A stretch of DNA of 64,000 nucleotides from Bugulina stolonifera. Lineage: Eukaryota; Bryozoa; Gymnolaemata; Cheilostomatida; Bugulidae. The notes beneath the pieces were generated by a model. It had not been told where the DNA came from, did not search any database, and saw nothing but the letters and a program-made list of their open reading frames with translations. Shown here in pieces: positions 35,310 through 48,700 of this stretch (position 1 is its first letter; every line of letters starts with the position of its first letter). Position numbers and translations under genes: made by a program. Location: assembly GCA_935421135.1 (NCBI GenBank), contig OW285192.1, forward strand, positions 14,277,501-14,341,500, read 5' to 3'.

Positions 35310-36732
35310 AGTTAGATTTGTAACTAAAATAACAGTATAAATCAGCAAATGTAATAAAACATTTGTACAATAGGCTGCTATTTTTTCTCGGTGAAAGACT
35401 CTGGTTTACCATGAAGAGCCTGCGGGACAGTCTATCATGTAAGTCAAGGTGTTTTGTTTTTCTCTATTCCACCAAATGCACCTACAAGCTACATCAATAT
35501 TACACGCAATTACCTACATCTCAGACTCATGGCCACTTGCATGCATTGCAAAACTACAGCAGTGTTGTAACAGGGCTCAAACAAATGGCAGAATTTAATT
35601 CCATACTCGCACAGCCTGAATTTAACTTATTTCTCATTTGCACTGTAACTTGAAGTGACAGATTGACTGAGTCACATGGCAGGTAGCATAACTAAACATG
35701 TAATTGATAATTTATACGTAAACGAATACAGTTCGGATTGAAAATAATAAATTTAAATATTACTAAAAAATCAAAATGACCAAATTATATTATTGTCTTT
35801 TAGAATAGTTAATAGTAATTTATCAATATAATCATTATTATTATTTCATTACTATGTAATAGTCTAGCCTAATGTAAATGTTTATTCAATGTAATGTCAA
35901 ATGTGGTTTGTCATTAAATTTTTAAAAAAATTATTTAAATTTATAGATTTTATTTTTATTTTCGATTTTCCTTTTGATTTTCTAACTCTTTTTATCACTA
36001 TTACTTATACTTGCTACTATTTTCTACTATTATAATAATACCTTTAAATTATAATATTTAATCTAGTTGAGTTGAAAACATGAGTTACTCTGTGGTTGAA
36101 ACGATAGAATTTGGATAAACTGTGGATTTAAATTATATTATCATAAAAATGTACATTTTCAATTTGATAATCATAATTTGACATACATGTATCATATTGC
36201 CCTAGAGTTATTATTTAGAGACTTTTCAATACCCCGTGCTAGATCAGACGCCCCATAGAATTCTAATGACTAATCTACGAGAACTCTGACTAAACTAATT
36301 TTACACTGTTTTGCTTCGACGGAAGACCGTCCAATATAGGAACGCCCGTTGTCCTAATGACACCACCCACGGCATCCACTTTTTGTCGCTACATTGACTG
36401 CTGTGAGCCAGAGCCATACTCAATAGCTCTGCTGTGAGCCATTTCGCAGATGGCCCAACACCTGTCCAGGCGAGTAACACGCTGAACAAGATTCTGTAAG
36501 TGTTATTTTCTTTTTCTGGAACAGTTGTGCACAGAGATTGTGCTCATCTGGGATTTAGTTCAACTTTCTCTCTGACTAAAACATCAAAAAAGAGCCCCTA
36601 GTGAGCACAAGTATATGTCATAAGAGCATAATAGAATACCTCCATTTCTATACTAAAGCCCCGATTCTCAAGGGCCGAGATTTAACGTATGGAGATGCAA
36701 TTATTATATTGTCATTAGATTAAATTATCGTC
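35310..36732. other. Divergent intergenic region, MED11 / VPS36
   Basis: Shared upstream region of two divergently transcribed genes, with very AT-rich stretches at 35690-36210. A minus-strand ORF at 36301-36489 has a plausible acceptor (CTTACAG) just upstream, and in another frame reads NLVQRVTRLDRCWAICEMAH then a stop after about 15 more residues. I cannot connect it to other exons and do not call it. Confidence 0.5.
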
Positions 36733-39700
36733 ATGGATAGATTAGAGTGGTCGAATGTATCGCTTCAAGACAACGAAAACTTCTGCCATTCTAACGATGG
36801 TGTCAAGCTTTACGATGGCAATGACAAGGTGATTGCCAAACTTTTTTTGTTATAACTTTTGGATCTTGTCATTGATCTGAGCCGTGATTATTCAGAGTGG
36901 GGGAGCTTTATAAAGTATTATTTTCAGCTGGTTTCATTTATCACTAATTGATCAAAACGCAAACCCCTCCCATCAAATAATCATAAATAATAACCTGGAG
37001 GCTTGATTGGAACAATTTTTGAAAGATTCTTCAGGTGAAGATGGCTAAATATGAGTTTACTAACGCACCAGCTTTTCGTTCCAAATTCCACAAAAAGTTT
37101 GCGGTAGAGAATAAATAATTTTTTACACATGGTTTCAACTTTAATTCAACTTAAATTTAGCTACATTAGATTGCTTCGATATCCAACTTCAAAGTTCATA
37201 ATTGCAGATGATATATTATATATTTGCTTCTGCATCTTTCATTCAAAAATCAAATGATTTTTCTATTGAGTTTTATGTGTTGCTAAAAAGTTCTCATGTC
37301 ATCTTGTAAAAATTGGAAAAATCTCATCTGAGAGGTAGAAACGTACTCTTCAACACTTAGAATGTCTCTGTGAAATCTGGAGACTTGACATGTATACCAA
37401 CCACTAAGCTGATAGGCTTTGCCTGCAAACCAGCTGAAAATAATACTTTATAAAGCTCCCCTTCAGAGTAAATGCCAATGTCATGTGACTTTTAGTGTGT
37501 AATGCAAATTTAATAGAAGGTTTAAAGTAAGCAAACTCTTGAACGCCACATTAATCTCAGGTTTTGATCTCACCCCCAGATATGGTGGACAGGATGCTCT
37601 AACGCCCAAAAATGTATGACCCTGGCTCTCCAAATTGAATTTGCAACTGTTCGAAAAAGACAGTTTGAAGCAGGACAGTTCGAATCCTCAAACCCCAGAT
37701 TTCAACTAATTTTTATTTTTAATATTAGATTTTTTGATTAATTAATCAACATTAATTATCTGTGAGTTGTGTTCTTCTAAATGTAATCTACTCAGTCTCA
37801 AACTGTCATGTTTCGAAGTGTCCCTTTACCCTCCGAACCTGCCCACTAACATGGTCCACACATTCCTCAATGCAATTTTTTACCACTTTACCCTTGTGTT
37901 TTGGATATTCATTTGAATATAGCGTTAGGCCTCCATATATTTCTACTGTAATTGCTACTGGGCATGGTGAGGTTGACTTATCAGTGGTTTAGGTATCATT
38001 GCATTTAGGCAGCATGAGCGCCTCTGGTTGGTTAAGTTTCTGCCACTAAGATCCTATTCTGCTGCCAAAAGGCGATCTGACTCTTGACCAAATCTGGACA
38101 CTGTTTGTGAGTGGATGCAGGAAGCTTTTTTGGGACAAAGCTTCAGATCTCTCCCCCTACCCCTATAAGCACTCGCTTGTACGGAACTGGGTCTTTAGAT
38201 CTGGTTTTTTTTGTGAATTATCTCTTTACTTTGGGACAACCTCTCCCATCTGACAAAAGCAATATAATTCTTTAGGGATAAAACTTTCTAGCATCTGCGC
38301 TGTAAAACAGCCCGTTCCCAATAATATTTAATCAAATTTAACCAACCAGAGGTGCTCATAATATTTTTAATCTAGAAGCCTAAGTTTTTGTGTGTTTGCT
38401 GGTGGAACATGTCCATTCTCTTTTTGAAAATTGCAGGTCTGGATTACTGTTTTCACACTTTATCGTAGCTACTACAGCAAGCAATCAGTCTTGAATACTA
38501 TGATGATAACTATATAGTAATCGTTTACCACATTCAGTAATTCTTTCGGTACATGGTTATTGTAGAGTTCAGGGTATGAAAATGGAAATCTGGTACTAAC
38601 AAGTCATAGGTTAATATGGACAAATGTTGATAACGAGAAGATTTGTCTTTCACTTCATTTACGATATGTAACTTCACTAGACGAAGAACCATCATCATTT
38701 ACTAGGAGGTAATATAATAGTTGGTAGTTGGGCCCTGCACAACCATGTAGTTCAGATTCTTTTATGCTATAGTCTTACATTAGCTTCTATCAGGTCTATA
38801 CATGTTGTATGATCAGAAGATGCTGTAATTCTGTAACGAGTGTTAATATACTTCACTGATTTCAAGGCATTGTTAGCTATGGTACAATTGTGTGTATGAA
38901 TAATGTAACTAGTATTGCTGTTGCGTAGCGCAAAGATAGTCTGCTATCTCTCTGCTCCAGAACCAGGGACCAAGCCAGGGCCTATAACACGCAGTCAGTA
39001 CAATTTTGTTCGATGGTCTTTCCAGAAAGGAGGGCAAGTTGAGGTGAGATTCTAAAATAACTTGGTTAGGTTGGGATTCAAATTGTTTATTATTGTTGAG
39101 TATTAGCTATGCTCAAGATACAAAACTCATACAGTTGAATGTCAATTTTGGCTTCAAAGCAAAAAGGAACAGTTTAGATCAGAGGCTTGTATATAGCAAA
39201 ATCATTGCCACCTTGCTCCTGGTTGGTTCAACCAAACCCATGTCAGTACATTTATTAGTTTATTCCCTAAAAATCTACCAGTAATCAAGGTTAGACAAAG
39301 TGTTGCAGTTCACAATTAGGATTATTTTTTTAAATCCACTATGTTGATATTTCTTTCCCAAATTAATTGTAGATAATACATCTTATAAATGTTTTATCAT
39401 GGCTGTGTGTTGTTTGTTTAGTTTATGAGACAGCTGAGGGATGTTGTGGCTAGAAGGTTATGGGAGGTGAAACCCCAGTCTCAATCAACCTCTTCCTATA
39501 AGGTAGATATTGTGTAGGTTGCATTCTAGTATAAGTGATACCAAATATAGCTTGCTGGTGTTGCATGCAGTCAATTCAATTCTGCAACATATCACTGCAA
39601 GCTTCTTCAGCCAAATACAATGTTGAATGTATAAGCTATGTGCATACTATAATATATAATTACAACTCTATATATATATACATGTATATGTATGAGGGTA

Positions 39701-41950
39701 GCGGGTCGAAACCATAATGGTGGTGATTATTCACATCCACCAATATAATATTAGCGAAACCATAAATCTACCTGATGCAGAATAAGTCCATCTACATTAT
39801 GCTGTAGCCTTAGGCACTATGTATAAACGTAGAATACGTCCATATACATGTACTATGTATCATATCTCAGGTTAGTAAGTTGAAGCATGGCATTGCTGGG
39901 ATCGAGAAGAAGTTAAATGAGCAGCAGAGACGCACTGACAGCACCATATCAGCAGCGTTTGAGGATTTAGATGCTCTTATGGTAAAGGTGTGTAAAGTAA
40001 TATAATCTATGTTATGATGCATGTTTACTTTTTTCATTTTAAATTTTGCTTGTGAACATCTGGTAAAAAGTGTACATGACTGCACTTGAATGTTCTTAAT
40101 AGATACCCATGTATGCTTATTCTGAAGAGGTAATGAATATTTGCAGGCCAAAGAGATGGTTTCCATCTCAAAGTCAATCGCTACTAAAATTGAACAGAAA
40201 CAGGGAAACATCACTGAGGATGAGGTATGTTTCTTGAAGGATGTAGGCTTGTAGCATACTCGACGTAAGCATCATAATTATGTAATCATGTGTGACAATG
40301 CATTGAACTCTCATTCCTGTGACTTGTGCAGCGCTAATACTACCATTATCACACACTCGTATTACTTGTCCATGTAATGTATTACCTACTGAGGGTGCCA
40401 CTATCACACACTCGTATTACTTGTCCATGTACTGCATTAAATATATGGTACTATTTTAGACTGTCCGATTCAAGTCGTACTTACTTTCTCTTGGTATTCC
40501 TGATCCTGTGACCAGAGACTCTCACAAATCCAACACTAAATACTTGAGTGAGTTGGCTAAACAGGTCAGCAGTGCTCTTCTCAGTCCACTGCAGGTAACT
40601 GACCACAGCTCACCTTATTCAGCGAACATTATCTTGTTGGTTACTGTAACTGTAGCTTTGGTATATATTTCTAATTTTTCTCTTGCTTGGTATCCTACTG
40701 AGGATTCAATAGACTATAATATGGTGTACTTATAGGAATGTGGGGGCATGATGACGCTTACAGATGTGTACTGCAGGATCAACAGAGCTCGGGGAATGGA
40801 GGTAAGTCTAGTTTAACGCTGTGACTGAACTACTTCTTGAGGGACATTCTTATCCTTTAGTGGCAGTTTCAACACTGGTCACCCCTCTGACAGCATAACT
40901 AACTTAAGGTGTCAACATGATTACTTGCACTTAGCAAACTCTTCCTATATGCTACACGCCCTGTACTTAGTGCCATCCCATGTGTTTCACCTATGTTGTG
41001 TAACAACCTATGCTTTGTAGATGTTTTTACATCCCATGAGTTGTGTTGTGTTACCATTGCAATGGAGGGAATTGCTCTGTAGGGTTTTACGAACAATATT
41101 GAAACATTTTTTATCCTGCAGCTTCTCTCACCCCAAGACTTACTAGATGCGTGCAAGCTACTGCCATCTCTTCAGCTTCCTGTAACATTACGCATGTATG
41201 ATACTGGTGTCAAGGTCATCCAGCTAAGGTCTCAAGATGAGGAAAGCTTAGCCACCGAGACAGCCTTACTGGTGAGTTAGTGATAGGCTGTATTTTGAGA
41301 ACGTAGTTCAGAGATTTAGATAAAAAGGATTCATCTTGTTTATTTCACTAATGTCATGGAATGTAGTTGGAAGATAGATACACGATGCTGCAGTAGTCAA
41401 CTTAACTGGATACTGAAGTTTAAAACGCCCAACAATTATCTCACTGGCAGAACAAACATATGCGAGAGCGGATAATTTCTAATGCAAATAGTTTTCTTCT
41501 TATATCACTGTGTATGAATAAGGTTTTCCCAGTTTTGACATCTTTGTGTACGTCTGTCTGTATTCCTTTAGGTTGAGGAGAAAACGTGCTTGTCAGCAGA
41601 TGAGTTTGCTCGTATCGTTGGAATATCAGTTATTATTGCTAAAGAACGGTACGTCTCTGTTACACGTTTTAGTGTTTTTGGACTACGAATTGCTTTGTTG
41701 TAATTTGCCTGGCTTGATTCAGTTAGAAGTGTCCTTGTTTTTCGCTTTTCTCTCCCAAGATTATGTCTACTTTAATTATTGGTTTCCCATATTGTCCGTT
41801 AGTTCATGGTGTGAAGTTGACAGCCTTATAATGGTTTATTGTTGTTTCAGGCTGCTACTGGCTGAGCAGAGGGGTAGATTGTGTAGAGATGACACAGTGG
41901 AGGGTTTGAGATTCTACCCTAACAGATTTCTAGCTGACTGTGCTAGCTAG
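36733..41950 (+). CDS. VPS36: Vacuolar protein-sorting-associated protein 36 (ESCRT-II)
   Basis: ESCRT-II subunit acting on endosomes in multivesicular-body sorting of ubiquitinated cargo, together with SNF8 and VPS25. Eleven exons: 36733-36828, 38566-38708, 38929-39043, 39422-39502, 39871-39987, 40147-40224, 40460-40594, 40736-40801, 41122-41271, 41572-41648, 41851-41950 (TAG). They total 1158 nt, 385 aa; human VPS36 is about 386 aa. Residues 1 to about 130 form the GLUE domain (starts [35 protein letters not shown]), which binds phosphoinositide and ubiquitin in animals. No inserted NZF fingers are present, as in animals and unlike yeast. The rest is the EAP45 winged-helix region ([43 protein letters not shown]) ending [15 protein letters not shown]. 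Every junction is in phase. The 1.7-kb first intron carries a small transposon. Confidence 0.97.
36899..37461. mobile_element. 563-bp non-autonomous DNA transposon in VPS36 intron 1 (8-bp duplication)
   Basis: Terminal inverted repeats of about 35 bp: the left begins GGGGGAGCTTTATAAAG and the right is its complement with one G fewer; both continue TATTATTTTCAGCTGGTTT. It is flanked by TTCAGAGT on both sides (36891-36898 and 37462-37469). An 8-bp duplication suits hAT or P elements, but the termini do not resemble the hAT at 53.8 kb. No ORF. Confidence 0.85.
40325..40440 (+). repeat. About 58-bp direct duplication, VPS36 intron 6
   Basis: TATCACACACTCGTATTACT, then TGTCCATGTA and a variable ATGTATTA or CTGCATTA, occurs twice in tandem between exons 6 and 7. 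It lies near the acceptor (about 20 bp before exon 7) but does not include it. Confidence 0.85.
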
Positions 41951-42627
41951 TTTTGGATTTGCTTGACCTTGGTGTTCGCTAAATTATTTTGTTTTGCAAG
42001 AGGCCTGGGATTTATGTTGTCAGACTTGAGTTGTAAAACTTGGTTAGCTTTTATTCTTAGACTGTCTGTGTTAACGAAAATGGCTCAGCACTACTAATAT
42101 ACTTGAAATCTCCATTATTACTAAAATCAAACCTATAATGGTTACCTAATATTTAATAACAAAATACAACGTGTATGTATAACTCTTTCAAGTTTGTTGT
42201 TTAGTAAGAGTGTGAATCATGTTTGTTGTATTGAACCTACATTAGTTATAGTTTACCGCCTTTAGTTCTCAGATGTTACACGCTGCTTCATTCTATCACA
42301 TACCATTCATCTTCTAACTAAAGCAATGGCGCATCTGAATTTTACATCTCAGCAAAACATTTATTAACTTGCACTTTTTTAAATCTGAAACAACATACAC
42401 GTGAAACTATTACAAATAACACCTTTGCTTTCTGCCATATCAAAACTCCTTTCGGGTGCGTAGTTGGATATTCAGTTGAATAACAATTTTTTTCGTTGAA
42501 TTTAAATATGTTATACACAACATTAGCACTATATTGAGGTTGAGGTAATTTAGACACCATGTTGGGTAAACCAAACTCTTCAAGCTTGTCAGCGTTCCCT
42601 TTCTCACCAAGGTTATTTAACAAGTGT
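41951..42627. other. Convergent 3' intergenic region
   Basis: Lies between the VPS36 stop and the stop of the minus-strand secreted-protein gene. It must hold both 3' UTRs. A minus-strand ORF at 42342-42623 directly continues the secreted gene after its TAA and is read-through only; its residues show no recognised domain. Confidence 0.5.
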
Positions 42628-45600
42628 TTACTTCTCTCTGTCCATTTGGTTCAGCTGAGATGAAAGGTAGTGTACAGCGTTTTGCATGGTCACAGCCCTG
42701 TTGAGGAGAGCCCTCAGTGTCGCAATCACCTCCTGGGACCGGATATCACCAAAGGGTATTGTCTGCATCGCTTCAATGAGTACAACGTTCTGATTGTACA
42801 TGAGAACCAATAGTTCATCCTTGAGATCCTCCTCCGTAGGCTCTTCAGACTCCTCCCCTTCATCACTGCAATATTAACAAGTCTTGTATAACTGCAATAT
42901 AATTATATTAACTTTTACATTGTATTTTAGAATCTCTTACAAATAACATATAATATAGCAAGAAAATTGGTGAAAAAGCAGCATTAGTCATATCCAGAAC
43001 TCTGGTAACTCATGTTTACTATGTCTTGGAAAATTTGACCATCAGTTGGTGCTATGATATACAAACGGATATAAATAAGAATTGCCCATGGTAGAGTAGA
43101 ATTATAAAAAGGATTTCTGTCTTAGTCAGTAACATCACTTAATGCTCGTACATGATACATATATTTCGGTAATGAATTAAAAAATCTGGCTACTTTTTAC
43201 TTATTTGTTTTCTCATTCAAACAGTTTCAAATAAGTCAGCAGGAATAATTTTCTACCGCCTGTAAAATATTCAGAGCTGTGTGGGGGTGTTCAATGGCAA
43301 GGTAGTGTGATAGTGGACTGTTTACGCTGTGACATTTTAGTAAATCTAACAAATTATACTCTAGTAACATTTGTCACATAACTCCCTGCTATGCACTGAC
43401 ATTAAATTAAATATTTCCTAACCCTAGATAAGGTTCTGCATGATTGGAAGGAAAAATATGAGATATGATAATGTGTTACCCAGAAACCCCATCTTCAAAT
43501 TCGTCAGCTGCTTGAGAAGTAGGTTTGGATGGCTCCGCTTTACCCAACATGGCCGCGAGCTGGTTTCTGTCTATCATTTCCTTGTTATGAATCATTTCCT
43601 CTGGTTTGAGAGCTCTCTTGCTTTCTGCATCCTAAAAACAATTATATTATGCTGAATAAAATTATTTCTCCTATTCTTCTTTTGGTAAGTTCTAAATACT
43701 GGAGTTACTTTGGTGAGCGTTCTTAATGTTGCACTAGTCGGAAAGAAAAGTTTGAAACAATAGGGGAGCTCTCTGTGTCTGTGGTAAGAAGAGTTGTGGT
43801 GAGAGGATTTCAACCTACTTCTCAAAAAGAAAAGAGGGAAATATGTAAAGCATTTACCTTATCCTTACATAAAAATATTGTTCCACATATGTGTAAAGCA
43901 AGCTTGATTTTTTTGTCTGAAGTAAGCTTGCTACTGTCTGTGCAAAGCAAACCAGTTTTTTATCCTCTGTTCACAATGTAGTGTTCTCCAGGCCCAGGGT
44001 TTCTAAGAGGTGGTACAGTTTTATAAATTGTAAGTATAAATATTTATTTTGTAGTAATTCATGTATTAATATACTTTTACGCAGGATTTATTATTGTTTT
44101 ATACCACAACAGGTTGCAAATGTTGAATGAAGTTTGAGGATTTTAAGATTTCAATGTAAATTGTTGAATTGAATCGAATTCTTCAATCATATCAATATAC
44201 CACAGTAACTGTCAAAATTCATACAAAGTGTTTGAGCTGACAGCCTGAACACCAATAATCTTATTTGGTGAACCCCGTCTACTGTTGCTAAAGCTGCCCC
44301 CTGAACTTACCTGCAGTTGTTCAAGCAGTACTTTAACCTTGCCAACGCTTATCTTCTCAGCCTCGTTTTTCTCCATGTCACCATCTGTCTCTTCCTCTCC
44401 CTCTGCGCCAGATCTCTCGTCTTCATTCTTCTCTGTTACGTCTACTAGCCTCATCTATCAAATATACCATTGATTTGTCAGTCGTTCATTGAAGTTATTT
44501 TTAACAAATGTGTCGTCAATAAAATAACGTGTAGATTCATTTTCGGTGAGTGCACTCTTTCTGAAACACTGGTTTGGTTTGAATATTGATAATTCAACCT
44601 GTGGACAGACACCTGACAGATGGGGAAAGCCCTTGAGTATATATTCACACATAACTATCCAGTTTAGTACATTCAGGGTTTGCTATACCGAAATACCGTT
44701 CTCATTACCAATGACCTTGGCCTTCCTAGATCTCCCTGGAGACCTTGACAGAGTGTTTTTATAAGAATTACCTATAATGTATACGTGTATTATTACACAT
44801 ACATATCCATGTGCATACATGCACTTTTGTAGGCACAACATAGGTGTAGAATATGTATGAATCTTCCAGTACACTCTGACATATATATCTGTTTATGCTT
44901 TGTACATCTTTCTCATTAGAATTGTAACAGGTTGTTTATTTTTTCCATGAAATCTTTTTTGCAAACTTTTGAGTTTGCTGGTGAATTATTCTCTTCTTCT
45001 TCAAAGATAACGTTTTGCTGATCCAATATATTATTTTATTTCCTGAAGGTTGGGTTTTACTAATAAGTTAAACTCAAATTACCACCTTCCCTGATAGTTC
45101 AATAGACTTGTATTTATTTAAAATCCATTCTGTAGTAGAACTCTTTACCAGATCATGAAAATAACAGTACTGTGTTAGTGTGGAACCGGAATAGGGAGGG
45201 ACAATCGCTCTTGTCTACCAACACAGGTCATACCACAGGCTTGGTTAAAAGATTGTGTAGATTTGTTCTAATGCTTTTACGCAGTAACCTACCCCTATTC
45301 TCTGAAGGACATCGAAACCATCTTGAGGGGAAGGGTCATGCTGACCCCCATTCTCTCTATCACCTTCTTTCAGTATAGATCTCAGTCCATCATCATCCAG
45401 TGACTCCCTTGACCAGCTCCCTTTGATTGCTTTGCCCTAAAAACAATAATACATGTGTTGACTAGTAATACTTAGTAACACATGTACCCCCTAACTCGCA
45501 GCTGGTGTAGTGTAGACTACATACATTTTTATAATAAGTGTTTCTCTTCTAATCAATCACCTTAGGGTCAGGGTAGTACATGGCCTCTCTGAACATCATT

Positions 45601-47631
45601 GGTTGAGTCTCCATCTGCCTGTTCCTCTCTACTCGCTGTTCCTCCTCTACTCTCATCAACATGTCGTACAACTGTAACACATGTACATCACTTCATATGG
45701 AAACGTGTCTATTTGTCTCGAATTTAAACTGTCTTGATTACAATTTTCTGTTGAAAGCTTCTAGCACATTATCTAGAGTTGAGCTAGGAATAAGTAAATC
45801 GATATCAAATTGAGGGTTATAGTGCATGTCAAACTCTGCATGATTATGTATCAGCTACAATAAGTAATGGTTATATTATTTAATTAATTTCTGCCTGTAT
45901 TGATTTTAATTTTATATATTGCTTTAAAATACTACATGCAGTTCAAACTGATGATAGTAATTAAATTGATACGTTTTCAGCGTCAGTTATAGTTTGCGTA
46001 ATCAATAGGTTTTGATGCCTCTTAAAACCTACGCACTGACACTATCACTGTCTGGAAGTAGCTGGTTGTTATGGAAAAGGACGTGTAATTACCCAAATCA
46101 TCTACTCGGACTGACACATGGCTAGCTATTTACACATACCATATACAGTGCTAATTATTGTCTCTGTCTGTGTATTCTCATTTCCATTCTCGTTATAAAA
46201 ACCAATATATAATAAATTAGGTCTGCAATGAATGTAGATTGTACTTGATTGTAGAATATTACACAACCGATATCATTATCTATTGCATCAACACACATAA
46301 ATGGCATATTATGCTACTGTCAGTAGGTTTTAAAAGGAATTGGTTCAAACTGAGCTCACATACTTATTACAGGTAAAAACCCGACATTTCAAAAATCCAT
46401 AATTTGTTTTTAGAGTGGGTGGTTTAGACTTTTTTTAACAGTTTAATTTGTAGAAGTTACTAGTGATATTACCAAGCATGCACATGTTTTAGTTGACTTA
46501 GTTGACTCTGTTTGTTAACTCCTCATGTCGCTATGCAACTCTTAACAGTGTGATAAGTTGCCGAATTCTCTATCCTTGTTGTTTAGCAAAAATTCTAGTT
46601 TTGTGTAACATTATTTTATACCTCGCTATAGTCAGGTTGCCTGCTGATCCTGTATTCTGATCCACCATGGTTCCTCTGGTTGTAGAAGTCGTATTCGTTG
46701 TTTCCTTTCCCTTCAAACCCTCGGCTCAATTCATCTTCATAGTATTTCCTAGCCATATACATGTATATACTCTATGTTCATGTCATGCAGAATGTTGTAT
46801 CAGTATGTCACAACTATTTCAGAGGGTTACCAATTTTAATTGAGGAATTAGCAAAGCTGGGAGTAAACTAGGAGGGGTGATTGGTAGAACTGTCAGATAT
46901 AGCTTAATTTCATACCACGGTCTATGCTTGGTTATGGTCATAAATGGATAAATTGAAACTATGTTATATTTATAGAATTCAGGAATTTCTGTATTTGGGT
47001 AAAACAATTACCCTAAAAGCAGAAATTTTTAGCGGAAGAAAGTTTTGCTAAAAATTATGTTCCAGCAAATACTTGCTGCTTTGTAAAATATCCAACTACA
47101 CGTATGTATTATTATAGCTAAATAGCTGCATGCATGGTCAGTTTAAACCAGAAATTATTTAAATTAGTTTGAAAGTAAATATTAATAGCGATGGAAATTA
47201 TTCGAGAGTTTGTCTCTCGCTAAATTTGCGAAAGTTAAAATTCGCAAAAAGTATCTGCTTTTAGGGTACGTGGACATCATACATGTGCATTTGCCTAAAA
47301 CAATTAAGTGGACATCATTCTCACATACATGTACATTTAGCTTTGGTACTCATGATCCACTATCGAACTGCTGACTGATATGAGTTCATCTAGACTTAAT
47401 ATTATGAATTTATCTATACCGCTGTAAGGTACGTCTCACATCGTCAGGTGTTTGTAGCCTTGGTTCCCATGAGGGTTCTCCCAACCCAATAGTGTTAGAT
47501 CTTCTAGAATATGGAATCTGGTAATTTGTAGCAGGTCTTTTGTAGTCTTTCCACGGCGCTGCGTTTGCTTGGTCGGCATTCAAGAGAATGCAACACACAA
47601 CTGCTGCCGTAAAGCCAGCCTTTCGCAGCAT
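42628..47631 (-). CDS. Unrecognised secreted acidic protein with signal peptide and dibasic sites
   Basis: Function unknown. Seven minus-strand exons: 47420-47631 (ATG), 46622-46748, 45561-45671, 45293-45436, 44311-44454, 43480-43631, 42628-42865 (TAA). All phases match; 1128 nt, 375 aa. Residues 1-24 look like a signal peptide (hydrophobic AAVVCCILL, then NADQANA before APW). Basic pairs follow at KR 31-32, RR 43-44, RR 66-67, RK 71-72 and KR 251-252. The first two pairs bracket a 10-residue peptide, PATNYQIPYS. The middle is very acidic (GAEGEEETDGDMEKNEAE around 211-228; DEGEESEEPTEEDLKDE around 298-314). The last 60 residues look helical (LLVLMYNQNVVLIEAM; LRALLNRAVTMQNAV). No transmembrane segment and very few cysteines after the signal. 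This resembles granin or peptide-precursor architecture, but I see no sequence match to any granin. It may instead be an ER or matrix protein. Confidence 0.82.
47011..47266. mobile_element. Miniature inverted-repeat element with TA duplication (short copy)
   Basis: Same family as 21951-22488: ends CCCTAAAAGCAGA and its complement, TA on both sides (47009-47010, 47267-47268). The interior matches the second half of the longer copy (AAATACTTGCTGCTTTGTAA; TAATAGCGATGGAAATTATT). It is an internally deleted derivative, lying in the first intron of the secreted-protein gene. Confidence 0.88.
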
Positions 47632-48700
47632 CTAACGGGTTATTCAAGCAAAAACAAATACTTATAAAATAATACAATGTACATGTAAATTTGCAAGACT
47701 AATCAAACACAACAACTTGGCGTAGGTCTACCATGTATTTACAGTAAATTGTATCAGTATTGAAGTGTTTGTCTGCATAAAAATTTTTTATGTAAACAAC
47801 CTGTTGAAACTGTTATTATTTCTCGTGGAATAAGAGTAAAATTATAATGAATCCATAATATGGGCCTACAACATAAAATAAGAAAGTTGTCCAAATCTAA
47901 GGTAAAAATTAATTTGCTGGTAACACAGCAGTGTGTAATATTCGCTTTACTTACTGTATGTTGTTGTCTAGCTACCTTGTGATATTCTTAACAACTGGTA
48001 GTGAGTTAGCACTGACTCTGATATGCTGCCTCTCTGCTACCGACCAACAACGTCTCTGCTGTCAGTAGCTACGTTCTGTCATCACTAACTTCAGTTACGG
48101 CTTCTTTTAAGCTCTCTCCGGGGAGCAATCAATACCAGATCACACTGACAGCATCTCAGCTACATTGAATAAATTAATCAGTCAGTTTGTTAGAAACTCC
48201 TGCCTTGCTGTGTAATAAATATAGTAAATCAATATTTTATTATATATAGTGTATGTCACTATAAAACTATAATGTTTCTTGGCTGTGTTCGCTACACAGA
48301 CATAACTATAAATAATGTCGTTAGCTACCAATTTTATTGCAAATAACACATGCAATCTCCGTAATAGCCTACTATTATTGATTTGGTGTAGTAATTTTCG
48401 GAAGTAGCTAACATGTTTCATGTATATGTTTACGTACTAATTTGCGTGATGTCTTATAGCCAAATACTGTCATGCTTACTATTCACTTGTGGGGTTTATA
48501 TTAATTTTTTGTGCTACTTTTATTTTTTCGACATGGGTAAGCACTTGAAATGAACATACGTTGCTCCTTGCTTTTGGTGCTGCAAGAAGTATGGAGTCAT
48601 TTTCTGTGTATCCTACGTTTTGGTGATCTCTTTGATCTACCTACATGTAGTTAGGTGCATTTTGACTTGGTCCGCAAGTATGATACTGTAATGTTTTTGA
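47632..48700. other. Upstream region of the secreted-protein gene
   Basis: No gene seen on either strand. Presumably contains the 5' leader and promoter of the minus-strand gene starting at 47631. A minus-strand ORF at 48182-48421 has low-complexity Tyr/Ile composition and is not supported. Confidence 0.5.

Noticed and set aside
35363..35653. Plus-strand 96-codon ORF between MED11 and VPS36
   Set aside because: No recognised domain; a donor-like GTAAGT interrupts it early and no continuation can be assembled.
36301..36489. Minus-strand exon ending in a stop, with acceptor CTTACAG upstream
   Set aside because: No partner exons found on the minus strand and no recognised domain; it could be chance.
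42342..42623. 93-codon minus-strand ORF after the secreted-protein stop codon
   Set aside because: Lies in the 3' UTR, AT-rich, with no splice link and no domain.
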